A DNA stretch of 9,298 nt from a bacterium. GTDB taxonomy: Bacteria > Bacteroidota > Bacteroidia > Bacteroidales > Bacteroidaceae. The translations under genes and the position numbers were made by a program. This document shows, piece after piece, positions 1-6,635 of the stretch. Positions within the stretch are counted from its first letter, which is position 1. Each line of letters begins with the position of its first letter. The notes under the pieces are model-generated. The model made no database searches. It saw only the letters and a list, made by a program, of their open reading frames with translations, and was not told the origin of the DNA. The stretch spans positions 1-9,298 of the forward strand of contig SFQP01000058.1 in assembly GCA_004562975.1 (NCBI GenBank), in the 5' to 3' direction.

Positions 1-648
1 GCCAGCGGGCCGCAGCAAGTGGTGGTCAACGGCATGAGCCCCTCGCTGCGCAACACGGCCTGGAGCAACTCGGGCATGGTGGTAGAAACGCGCCTTGAGG
101 ATTTGCAGGGCGATGAGCTGAAGCGGTTCATGACTGAGGCGATGGCCGACGGCGACTTTGCCGCCCGTCACACCGACTGGGACTATGCTGCCAATCCGCT
201 CCGCATGATGTATTTCCAGGAAGCGTTGGAAAAGGCGTGCTGGCTGCAAGGCGGACGCTCCCAGACGGCGCCTGCACAGCGCATGGCCGACTTCGTAAAC
301 CATCGTCTGAGCTATGACCTCCCGGCCTCGAGCTACACCCCCGGCATCATCTCCTCCCCACTCCATTTCTGGATGCCGCGTTTCATCACCTCGCGCCTTA
401 CGGAGGGCTTCAAAGCTTTCGGGCGGCGCAGCCACGGCTTCCTGACCAACGAGGCCGTCATGATAGCCGCCGAAACCCGCACCTCGGCTCCTGTGCGCAT
501 CCTGCGCGATGCGGCCACCCTGTGCCATGTCCAGGTGAAGGGACTTTATCCCTGCGGCGAAGGTGCCGGCTATGCCGGAGGCATCGTCTCAGCCGCCATT
601 GACGGCGAACGCTGTGCAGAGATGCTCTGTACAGCCCAAGGTGCATAA
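1..648 (+). CDS. FAD-dependent dehydrogenase (COG2509-like), C-terminal part, 5' end outside window
   Basis: The reading frame is open from base 1 and stops with TAA at 646-648, giving 215 residues; the start lies upstream of the window. Near the beginning is a V-V-N-G-M-S stretch, and residues 181-199 read GLYPCGEGAGYAGGIVSAA, followed by DGERCAEML. That glycine-rich C-terminal block, with ETRTSAPVRILRD shortly before it, is the hallmark I associate with the uncharacterised FAD-dependent dehydrogenases of COG2509, where the last block closes the FAD-binding fold. The N-terminal dinucleotide-binding GxGxxG motif expected in the family is not in the window. The protein is probably a cytoplasmic flavoprotein; its substrate is not known to me. 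No signal peptide or membrane segment is visible in this part. It is separated from the secreted-protein cluster by a strong hairpin and about 480 bp, so it is unlikely to share their operon. Confidence 0.82.
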   Translation, partial: ASGPQQVVVNGMSPSLRNTAWSNSGMVVETRLEDLQGDELKRFMTEAMADGDFAARHTDWDYAANPLRMMYFQEALEKACWLQGGRSQTAPAQRMADFVNHRLSYDLPASSYTPGIISSPLHFWMPRFITSRLTEGFKAFGRRSHGFLTNEAVMIAAETRTSAPVRILRDAATLCHVQVKGLYPCGEGAGYAGGIVSAAIDGERCAEMLCTAQGA

Positions 649-660
649 GACTATCCGGAA

Positions 661-695
661 GCGGGCGGCAGCCACATGGAATGGCTGCCGCCCGC
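661..695 (+). terminator. Strong hairpin after the flavoprotein gene, likely terminator
   Basis: A perfect 14-bp inverted repeat, 661-674 against 682-695 (GCGGGCGGCAGCCA and its complement), encloses a 7-base loop and starts 12 bases after the stop codon. Position and GC-rich stem fit a transcription terminator. There is no T-run after it on either strand, so it is not a classical intrinsic terminator; it may instead protect the 3' end of the message. Confidence 0.6.
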
Positions 696-826
696 CGAAG
701 GCTGTGGCTTGCTTGAAGAAATCCAAGCTGCCCCTCTCGGTTTTCTATTCCTGCGATGAAAAAACAAAACCTGATTCCGTATGCTGAATTCGTGCGTTTC
801 CTCTATTGGGAACCGGATTCGCAAGT

Positions 827-914
827 GTACCCTTACCGGGAAACAGTTGTACCCTTACTGAGAAACAGTTGTACCCTTGCAGGGAAACAGTTGTACCCTT
901 GCAGGGAAACACTG
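827..914. repeat. 22-bp tandem repeat, four copies
   Basis: Four head-to-tail 22-bp units lie at 827-848, 849-870, 871-892 and 893-914. Each begins GTACCCTT and the first three end in GAAACAGTT. Units 3 and 4 share TGCAGGGAAAC, unit 1 has ACCGGGAAAC and unit 2 has ACTGAGAAAC; the fourth ends ACTG instead of AGTT. The core CCCT-TGC-AGGG of units 3 and 4 is a small dyad. The array lies in the non-coding gap between the flavoprotein and propeller genes. The ATG-initiated frames crossing it give low-complexity peptides and look spurious. Confidence 0.9.
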
Positions 915-929
915 ACAATCGGGTGCATA

Positions 930-992
930 GAAACGGCAAAGCCTACGACAGAAACGGCAAAGCCTTCGACAAACACGGCAAAATCGTCAACC
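930..992. repeat. 21-bp tandem repeat, three copies
   Basis: Three adjacent 21-bp units lie at 930-950, 951-971 and 972-992. The first two differ at a single base (GAAACGGCAAAGCC, then TACGACA or TTCGACA). The third is diverged but keeps ACGGCAAA and TCG in register. It follows the 22-bp array after 15 bases but has an unrelated sequence. Confidence 0.75.
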
Positions 993-1072
993 AAACACTT
1001 TCATTCAGGGATATTTTCCTCCAGAAACTACAAACAACTCTTAAATTGCTCACCGTAATATTCAAAACACGC

Positions 1073-1080
1073 TATATTTG
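1073..1080 (+). promoter_or_regulatory. Bacteroidetes -7 promoter element (TAnnTTTG)
   Basis: TATATTTG at 1073-1080 matches the Bacteroidetes primary sigma-factor -7 consensus TAnnTTTG exactly and lies 52 bases before the ATG at 1133. The -33 TTTG partner is weak: the nearest candidate is ATTG at 1045-1048, spaced a few bases longer than the usual 19-21. Transcription would start in the mid-1080s, leaving an AT-rich leader of roughly 45 bases. It is the only full match I noticed upstream of the cluster genes. Confidence 0.55.
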
Positions 1081-1132
1081 CAGCCAGAAGTTTTTCACAA
1101 CAACCTTATTACAAACCTTTTATACAAGCACT

Positions 1133-1972
1133 ATGAAAGAAAAACTCTACACCTTATTATTCCTATTGACAACCGGCTTGGGCTGGCTGTTCACAGCGTC
1201 ATTCCAAACAGCCACGGCACAGGGTGCCAAGTGGGAACTCTTCTACAGTCTTCCGGCTACCTACACCTTCCATATCACACAGGAAGGAAACATGTTGGTC
1301 GCCAACTATGTCTGGGACAACACCGGAGGCATCTTCCTTTCCACCGACCAAGGAAAAACATGGAAGAAGACAGCCGTAAAGGACTACCACTACAGCGATA
1401 TGCTGGAGGGCAACGGCTACGTGTTCGCTGCCGGTATGGGAGCACACATTGCGCGCTCAGCCGACGGTGGCCAGACCTGGGAAATTCTCAGTTATGCCCG
1501 CGCGCTCGAAGGACTGGTAGCTCCCGAGGACCAGGACTGGACCGTTTGCTACACCATGACCTTCCACAATGACCGCCTCTTCATTGCCGATTTCACCGGG
1601 GGAGGCGTGCTCTATTCCGACGACAACGGCGAAACATGGAACAATACCGACACGGAAAGTATGTCCATTGAGCTGGACGACGGCAAGAAAGGCGGCAAAG
1701 TGGTGGAAAACATCTACAACCTCGTATCGCTGAACGGCAAGCTGTATGCCTTCGGCGTGTACTGCGTTTACCAACTCAACGAAACGGACATGACGTGGAC
1801 CAAGGTGCGCACCGACAGCAACTTCATGGCGGTTTCAGCCTTTGCCGGCGGCAAACTTTACTGCGGACGCAGCGTGATGAACCAAACGGAAAATGCCGCT
1901 TTCCCTGCTCGTGGCAGCCATGCAATCTACCGGCATTTACTGCACGAACAACGGCGGAGAGCAGTGGTTTGA
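1133..1972 (+). CDS. Secreted Asp-box (BNR-like) beta-propeller protein, N-terminal part of a frameshifted gene
   Basis: I start this gene at ATG 1133 because it begins a clear signal peptide (MKEK, a hydrophobic stretch, then TATAQ; cleavage near residue 30) and sits behind a promoter. The same frame runs up to 806 through tandem repeats, which is not credible coding. The mature part carries three Asp-box motifs, S-x-D-x-G-x-T-W: STDQGKTW (residues 70-77), SADGGQTW (109-116) and SDDNGETW (162-169). These mark blades of a beta-propeller as in sialidase/BNR and sortilin-like repeats. No sialidase active-site arginines are evident, so I do not call it a sialidase. Genuine sequence probably ends near 1890-1905: the remaining frame to the TGA at 1972 lacks propeller character, while the next frame continues with a fourth blade and a sorting tail. 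It is either a recent pseudogene or a one-base sequence error. Confidence 0.75.
   Translation: MKEKLYTLLFLLTTGLGWLFTASFQTATAQGAKWELFYSLPATYTFHITQEGNMLVANYVWDNTGGIFLSTDQGKTWKKTAVKDYHYSDMLEGNGYVFAAGMGAHIARSADGGQTWEILSYARALEGLVAPEDQDWTVCYTMTFHNDRLFIADFTGGGVLYSDDNGETWNNTDTESMSIELDDGKKGGKVVENIYNLVSLNGKLYAFGVYCVYQLNETDMTWTKVRTDSNFMAVSAFAGGKLYCGRSVMNQTENAAFPARGSHAIYRHLLHEQRRRAVV
1890..1905 (+). other. Probable frameshift site in the propeller gene
   Basis: Coding moves from the frame of 1133 to the frame of 2390 by one base. The segment LLVAAMQSTGIYCTNNGG in the downstream frame aligns with the blade pattern YVFAAGMGAHIARSADGG seen earlier in the same protein, so the shift lies before about 1905. 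The only short homopolymer there is A4 at 1890-1893. Removing one A joins the frames (TE followed by MPLSLLVAAM) and gives a 418-residue protein. Confidence 0.6.
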
Positions 1973-2390
1973 CATTTCGCGCGGCATGCCCGACTATGTC
2001 GATGGAGAGCCTAACGGCTACTATCTCTCGCCCCTGACGCTCGCAGCGGACAAGGATTTTCTTTATGTAGCGGTATATGACACGCCCGAGAACGCCAAAC
2101 GCAATGCGAGCGGTATTTACCGGATGCGCAAAGCATTGTTGCCTACCGAAACCGGCATCGAAACGGTACAGGCTGATGAAACGGATGTCAGAATGAGCCG
2201 TGACGGACAATCACTGCTGTTGCCCGAAGGGACGACCCACGCCGTGGTCTACGACATGGCCGGCCGTACGGTACAAACTGCTGAAGGAGCGGCTCTGATA
2301 TCCATGAAAAACCTGCCGAAAGGCACTTATGTTTACCAAATCAAAGCAGGCGGACGCACCTTGCAGGGCAAATTTGTCAAGGGGGCATAA
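1893..2390 (+). CDS. C-terminal part of the frameshifted propeller protein, with T9SS-like sorting tail
   Basis: This frame overlaps the preceding one by 80 bases and continues the same protein. It opens with a further degenerate Asp-box blade (GIYCTNNGGEQWFD; C270-W278 of the repaired 418-residue product), then a linker rich in polar residues. It finishes with a 70-75 residue domain containing VVYDMAGRTV, LPKGTYVYQI and a basic end (GKFVKGA). That pattern matches the type A C-terminal sorting domain that directs proteins through the Bacteroidetes type IX secretion system to the cell surface. The ATG at 1893 is probably not a real start, because no signal peptide follows it and a T9SS cargo needs one. 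The downstream neighbours carry the same type of tail, which supports a common export route. Confidence 0.72.
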   Translation: MPLSLLVAAMQSTGIYCTNNGGEQWFDISRGMPDYVDGEPNGYYLSPLTLAADKDFLYVAVYDTPENAKRNASGIYRMRKALLPTETGIETVQADETDVRMSRDGQSLLLPEGTTHAVVYDMAGRTVQTAEGAALISMKNLPKGTYVYQIKAGGRTLQGKFVKGA

Positions 2391-2530
2391 ACGGGCTGAG
2401 GTGCGACTGCCGCAGAACCATCCGTTTCTCTGGCAGCATGCCATTGAACCCCTGTCCCGCCCCAAGGCATAGCCTGCTTTCCACAGCGGCCTTGTCATTA
2501 TCATTGGCCAACATCCCAAATAATCAACCA
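2391..2530 (+). other. Intergenic gap with weak possible promoter
   Basis: This 140-bp spacer has no strong element. TATCATTG at 2499-2506 matches the -7 consensus TAnnTTTG except at one base, lies 24 bases before the ATG at 2531 and has a poor -33 partner (TTTC at 2478-2481). A short imperfect hairpin (CTGCC 2407-2411, GGCAG 2432-2436) is too weak to call a terminator. The gene downstream could be read from here or by read-through from the propeller gene. Confidence 0.3.
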
Positions 2531-4450
2531 ATGACGCTCACGAAACATTATTTCCTGCTTTACCTCAGCCTGCTCGGCCTTCTGCGTGGAGCGGCCCAAG
2601 GCAATGTGACATATTTCTCCACTGACTTTTCCAATGGGCTGCCCACCGGCTGCACCACCTACGACCAGGACAAGCAAACGCTCTACTTCTCCATGGTGCA
2701 GGCGGGATTCGACCAGGGAGACGCGTGGAAATGTCTGCGCGAGGAGGGCACAAAAAACTACTACGCTGCCAGTGCGTCCAAGTACAAAGTGCAGGCCGGC
2801 GAAGAGCTGAAGCCCTCCGACGACTGGCTGGTGCTTCCTCCTGTCAATGTGCTCGATGCGGAAGCACGCCTTTCCTGGCGCGCCAACTCCTTCAGCCAAT
2901 CCTGTATCCACGGCGACCGCTACGAAGTGCGCGTTTCGACCGCAGGCAACCGTCCCGAAGATTTCACCGCCCCACCGGTGCTCACCGTGGAAGAGGAGAA
3001 ACTGAACCTGTGGACCCAACACGAAATTCCGCTGGCCGAGTATGCCGGAAAACAAGTGTACATCGCTTTTGTGAACACCACACTCGATGGTGAAATACTG
3101 GCCATCGACGACATACGGGTGGAGGGTGGAACCGGCCAATACTGCCTGGTTTCAGACATTCCCTCGTACGTTTTCCAAAATGAAGGGTTCAAACCCTCCG
3201 GACGCTTCGTAGCATGCGGGGACAAAGTGATTGACAGTTTTGAAGCCGTGTTCAGCCATGATGGCAAAGAGGTGAGGCACACCTTCACGGGCTTGCAGTT
3301 ACAGCCGGGCGACACCCTCAGCTTTGAACTGCCCTCCGAAATGGACATGACACCCGGCGACACGGTGAACTACAAACTGTCGGTGACGGCTCCTGACGAC
3401 CTGCCGCGCGAAACAGAAGGTATGGTTGTGGGGCTGCTGTTTCCCACCACCCGGCGCACGGTCATCGAGGAAGCCACGGGCATGTGGTGTGTCTACTGTC
3501 CGCTGGGGATAGTGGCCATGAACCGGCTGCACAAGAAATACCCCGAATCGTTCATCGGGGTGGCCATCCACTACGATGACCCCATGGCCATGGACGACTA
3601 TGTAAAGGAGCTGGCCTTCAACGGTTTCCCGTCAGGCTGGATAAACCGCCGCTATCTCAAAAATCCCATGGAGGAGGTGGAAACGGAACACGGACCGGAA
3701 TACACCATGCTGGGTGATGGCTTTGAAACGTGGTTCCTGACCGAACAACAACGCTTGCCTGAAGCTGACCTGACGCTGGCGGTTTCACACGACAACGGCG
3801 TGAAGGCTGAAGCCACCATACGCTTTGCCTCGCCGGCACAGGCCAATCGCTACAACCTTTTTTGCGTGGCGGTGGAGGACAGCGTCAGCGATGACGCTTA
3901 CTATCAGGACAACGGTTTTGCCGGCTCGACCAGCGACTTGGACGGTTTTGAAACACTGCCACACCGCATCCACCCGTTTGTTTTCCAGGAAGTGGCCCGC
4001 GCCACCAATGGCGCGTATCGCGGCACACCCATTCTGAAAGACATCGCCGTAAAGGCTGGCGAAACCCATACGGTACAAACGGCCATCACCCTGCCCGACT
4101 ATGCCAACCCGCAACACGTGGCTGTTGTGGCCTTGCTGCTGGACCGTACAACGGGCGAGGTGGTCAACGCCGCACGCTGCGCACTCTATCCCGAAACAAC
4201 GGAAGCGGGATGGACCGAAACGGCAGCTGGAAATGGCGTATTGTCATGGCGCAACGGTTGCTGCACGTTGCCGGGAACAGCTGCCACGACCTTCGCGCTC
4301 TATGGAGCCGACGGAAGGTTATGGGCACAACATACCACTCCGGCTGGCAGCGAAGCCCGCTTCCGCCTGCCGGCACTGCCCGGCGGTGTATATGTGGTGG
4401 AAGCACGGCGCGGCACGATGGTCTGGCGAATGCGAATGGCTGTACGCTGA
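2531..4450 (+). CDS. Secreted Omp28/thioredoxin-like protein with choice-of-anchor-J-like N-domain, CxxC and T9SS-like tail
   Basis: I choose ATG 2531 (639 residues) over 2438 because the signal peptide begins here (MTLTKHYF, a leucine-rich core, GAAQ; cleavage near 23). Residues about 27-197 resemble a choice-of-anchor J/cleaved-adhesin beta-sandwich: an FSTDFSNGLPTGC opening, then DDWLVLPP, YEVRVSTAG, W-x-x-H-x-I-P-L-x-x-Y-A-G-K and IAIDD-type ending AIDDIRV. After an Ig-like stretch comes a thioredoxin-like core, EEATGMWCVYCP, with cysteines at 320 and 323. Its probable cis-proline loop is GFPSGWINR (P367). The core resembles the Omp28 family of Bacteroidetes surface proteins. A tail of about 70 residues (FALYGADGRLW from 588, GGVYVVEA, ending RMAVR) resembles the T9SS sorting domain. 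A redox or adhesin role outside the outer membrane is plausible; the substrate is unknown. Confidence 0.8.
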   Translation: MTLTKHYFLLYLSLLGLLRGAAQGNVTYFSTDFSNGLPTGCTTYDQDKQTLYFSMVQAGFDQGDAWKCLREEGTKNYYAASASKYKVQAGEELKPSDDWLVLPPVNVLDAEARLSWRANSFSQSCIHGDRYEVRVSTAGNRPEDFTAPPVLTVEEEKLNLWTQHEIPLAEYAGKQVYIAFVNTTLDGEILAIDDIRVEGGTGQYCLVSDIPSYVFQNEGFKPSGRFVACGDKVIDSFEAVFSHDGKEVRHTFTGLQLQPGDTLSFELPSEMDMTPGDTVNYKLSVTAPDDLPRETEGMVVGLLFPTTRRTVIEEATGMWCVYCPLGIVAMNRLHKKYPESFIGVAIHYDDPMAMDDYVKELAFNGFPSGWINRRYLKNPMEEVETEHGPEYTMLGDGFETWFLTEQQRLPEADLTLAVSHDNGVKAEATIRFASPAQANRYNLFCVAVEDSVSDDAYYQDNGFAGSTSDLDGFETLPHRIHPFVFQEVARATNGAYRGTPILKDIAVKAGETHTVQTAITLPDYANPQHVAVVALLLDRTTGEVVNAARCALYPETTEAGWTETAAGNGVLSWRNGCCTLPGTAATTFALYGADGRLWAQHTTPAGSEARFRLPALPGGVYVVEARRGTMVWRMRMAVR

Positions 4451-4530
4451 AGGCACTGCCCACCATAGAGAACCGGATTTTTGGACTCCGGCTTATCTGT
4501 TATAATAACAACCCCTAAACACATCTGCTT

Positions 4531-6474
4531 ATGAAATCTCATTACTACCGCTTCTTGATCCTGGCAGCCGTTGCGTTGCTGACAGGATTGTCCATGAACG
4601 CCCAGAGCGCATGGAGGCAGAACACCCCGTCGGCCAAGGCCGAAAACCCGGCAGCCCGGGCCGATGCCGCCGAGGGGACCATTTACCTCGGTCACTGCAA
4701 CTACGATGATTACATCTACCCGTGGGACGGCCTCTCACTCGACTACGATGCCCGGGTAGGCGTGGCCATCAAGCTGCCCCGCGATATGTTCAAGACCTAT
4801 ATCGGTGGCAAGGTAACGGCCTTGCGGCTGGGATGGGACGACAGCGAACTGACCGGAACTTTCGATATGTTTATCCGTACCTCCTTCGACGGCGAGGACC
4901 TGGCCACGGGACACGGAACGGGAAAATTCGGCTGGAACGAGCTGGAACTGGACGCTCCTTTTGAAATACCCGACACGGACGAACTGGTCGTGGGTTACTA
5001 CACCGACCTCACGGCCAACCACTGCTGCATCCCGAAATTTTATCCCCTCAATGTTCCCAACAGCTGCTACCTCTACGACGGACACACCGATGCCGCCGGA
5101 AAGGAAGTGTGGAATGACTACCGCGACTTCGGCACCATGGCCATCATGTTGGTCATCAAGGACGATGAGGGCAAATTCCAGAATATGCTCGAAATACAGG
5201 ATATGCGCTATGAGCACATCGGCCTGAAAGATGCCGACAAAGCTTGCGTGTTCACCATCGGCAACGTGGGTTCCAACAGCGTGAGCAGCATCGAAGTCAC
5301 CACCACCCAAGGCGAACTGTCGCAAAGCACGGAGGTGAAGCTCAGTTCAGGCATCACCGCATCGAAAGTGAATAGAGTGAACCTGCCCATCAACTTCCTG
5401 GGAAGCGGCAAGGCCACGGTGAGCATCACGAAGGTGAACGGCAAAGCCTGCGCCGAACCTTTCAGCAAGGAGGTGAACATCATCGCCGTGCCCGAGGAGG
5501 TGGCCGAAGCCTATACCTTCCGCCCCACCATCGAGTTCTTCGGCTCTGAAAACGCTTACCAGATTCCTATCTACTTCGATGAGTATTTAATGAGCGACTA
5601 CTACCCGCTCCGCGACCGCATCACGCTGGTTTGCCAACACGTGGACGACCAGTTCATGACGGGCAACAACGAGGCTCTGGACATGATGCTGGAACTCTGC
5701 GCCGGCGACTCGATGAAGGTGTTTCTGCCCACGATGTCGGTTGACCGCACGGACTACCTCAACAACGTGGCGGCCATCAGCGGCACGCCTTTCCTCTACG
5801 GCATCCCCTACCCCGGCGAAGGGAAAAGGATGTACGAAAGCGCATTGGAACGCCCCACGTTCGCTTCAGTAACGGCCACACCGACGGTCGACGAGGAGGG
5901 CAAAATCATTTCCATCGATGTGCAAGGTGATGTGGCGCAGGGCGTGATGCCCGAAGGCGAACCGCTTTACCTCACTGTTTACCTCATGGAGAAGGAGGTG
6001 GAAAGCAACAGCCAGAAATTCTGGGACGACAAGGAGGGTGAAAAACCGGCGCAAAACTATGTCCACTACAACGTGATACGCGAAATCCTCACGCCGTTCT
6101 GGGGAAAACAACTGGAAACCGACAGCGAAGGACATTTCCAGCAATCGTTCGAAGCGGTGCTCTACTCTGACTATAACCCGGCCAACCTTTCGGTGGTGGC
6201 TCTGATCAACCGTGGCAAGGGCAACGATAACCTGAACCGCGAAATCATCAACAGCACGGAGACTGATGTGCCCCTGCCGGCCGGCATCGAAAATGTGAAG
6301 GCCGACGGCGGACTGGAACTGCACGACGGTGTGTTCTACCGCAACGGTCAACCGACCGAGATGTACACGCTTTCCGGCATCCGCGTGACTTCCGTGAAGG
6401 GCCGGCCCGGCGTTTACATCGTCAAGTCTGCCGCTTCGGACGGAACGAAAGCCGCCAAAGTGGTGGTGCGTTAA
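4531..6474 (+). CDS. Secreted Omp28/thioredoxin-like protein lacking the CxxC cysteines, T9SS-like tail
   Basis: This 647-residue protein starts at ATG 4531 with a signal peptide (MKSHYYR, hydrophobic core, SMNAQ; cleavage near 25). It then has an N-terminal beta-rich domain (about 45-210), an Ig-like segment (about 225-325), a thioredoxin-like core and a T9SS-like tail (MYTLSGIRV from 611, GRPGVYIV, ending KVVVR). In overall plan and tail it resembles the next gene more than the previous one. In the core, EFFGSENAYQIP (335-346) aligns with EEFTSQTCTACP of the next gene, so both catalytic cysteines are replaced by A342 and I345 while P346 remains. The proline loop FLPTMSVDR (P400, D405-R406) also matches FNPAVMYDR there. 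It therefore looks like a fold-preserving, non-catalytic relative, perhaps a binding or structural partner. The gene follows its neighbour by 80 bp with no clear promoter and may be co-transcribed. Confidence 0.78.
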   Translation: MKSHYYRFLILAAVALLTGLSMNAQSAWRQNTPSAKAENPAARADAAEGTIYLGHCNYDDYIYPWDGLSLDYDARVGVAIKLPRDMFKTYIGGKVTALRLGWDDSELTGTFDMFIRTSFDGEDLATGHGTGKFGWNELELDAPFEIPDTDELVVGYYTDLTANHCCIPKFYPLNVPNSCYLYDGHTDAAGKEVWNDYRDFGTMAIMLVIKDDEGKFQNMLEIQDMRYEHIGLKDADKACVFTIGNVGSNSVSSIEVTTTQGELSQSTEVKLSSGITASKVNRVNLPINFLGSGKATVSITKVNGKACAEPFSKEVNIIAVPEEVAEAYTFRPTIEFFGSENAYQIPIYFDEYLMSDYYPLRDRITLVCQHVDDQFMTGNNEALDMMLELCAGDSMKVFLPTMSVDRTDYLNNVAAISGTPFLYGIPYPGEGKRMYESALERPTFASVTATPTVDEEGKIISIDVQGDVAQGVMPEGEPLYLTVYLMEKEVESNSQKFWDDKEGEKPAQNYVHYNVIREILTPFWGKQLETDSEGHFQQSFEAVLYSDYNPANLSVVALINRGKGNDNLNREIINSTETDVPLPAGIENVKADGGLELHDGVFYRNGQPTEMYTLSGIRVTSVKGRPGVYIVKSAASDGTKAAKVVVR

Positions 6475-6483
6475 TCGTTCAAA

Positions 6484-6605
6484 GGTTATGAGATGTTGCG
6501 CTTCGCGCAGGTCATGAGGTTATAATGTTACTGCCTGAAGGGCAGGAGGCCTGCTCAATCAGTGACTTTATAACCTTATGACCTGAAAACTAATTCCTCA
6601 TAACC
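6484..6605. repeat. Nested inverted repeats between the second and third Omp28-like genes
   Basis: The inner pair, 6508-6524 and 6569-6585, is complementary at 16 of 17 positions, and the odd pair is G-T, so RNA could form a full 17-bp stem. The outer pair, GGTTATGAG at 6484-6492 and CTCATAACC at 6597-6605, is a perfect 9-mer. The 44-base interior contains a small CTGCC/GGCAG hairpin (6531-6545). The arms are variants of GGTTATGAG/GGTCATGAG words. It nearly fills the 161-bp gap and could act as a terminator or processing element or be a degraded palindromic interspersed repeat. No T-run follows. Confidence 0.75.
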
Positions 6606-6635
6606 CGAAAAAGAACCCTACAAATTCTGTCAGCA

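Larger units (their letters stand above)
696..1132. other. 437-bp non-coding region upstream of the secreted-protein cluster
   Basis: This gap holds, in order, about 130 bp with no recognised feature, the 22-bp array (827-914), the 21-bp array (930-992), an AT-rich stretch and a Bacteroidetes -7 promoter element at 1073-1080. Two ATG-initiated frames cross it, from 756 and from 806. The second is simply the upstream extension of the propeller gene; neither yields a convincing protein. No tRNA or RNA gene is apparent. Confidence 0.6.

Noticed and set aside
827..992. CRISPR array
   Set aside because: The units are directly adjacent with no unique spacers of 30 bases or so, and no cas genes are in the window.
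756..1058. A 100-codon frame crossing both tandem arrays, with lysine-containing start and heptapeptide repeats
   Set aside because: Its composition follows the DNA repeats, it has no recognisable domain or signal peptide, it overlaps the gene promoter region, and the competing frame through the same repeats looks equally arbitrary.
806..1132. Upstream extension of the propeller gene to ATG 806
   Set aside because: The extra 109 residues are repeat-derived and would bury the signal peptide that begins at 1133; a promoter element lies inside the extension.
1133..2390. Sialidase
   Set aside because: Asp-boxes are shared by many beta-propellers; the arginine triad and FRIP motif of sialidases are not evident.
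2438..2530. Upstream ATG for the first Omp28-like gene
   Set aside because: It would add 31 residues before a complete signal peptide; ATG 2531 places the charged N-terminus and hydrophobic core correctly.
4471..4510. Promoter or hairpin before the second Omp28-like gene (CCGGA/TCCGG, TATAAT at 4501)
   Set aside because: The stem is only 5 bp, and the TATAAT has no properly spaced partner and does not match the Bacteroidetes -7 consensus.
6484..6605. Terminal inverted repeats of a small transposon (MITE)
   Set aside because: The element is short with no visible target-site duplication and no transposase; repeat identity elsewhere in the genome cannot be tested here.
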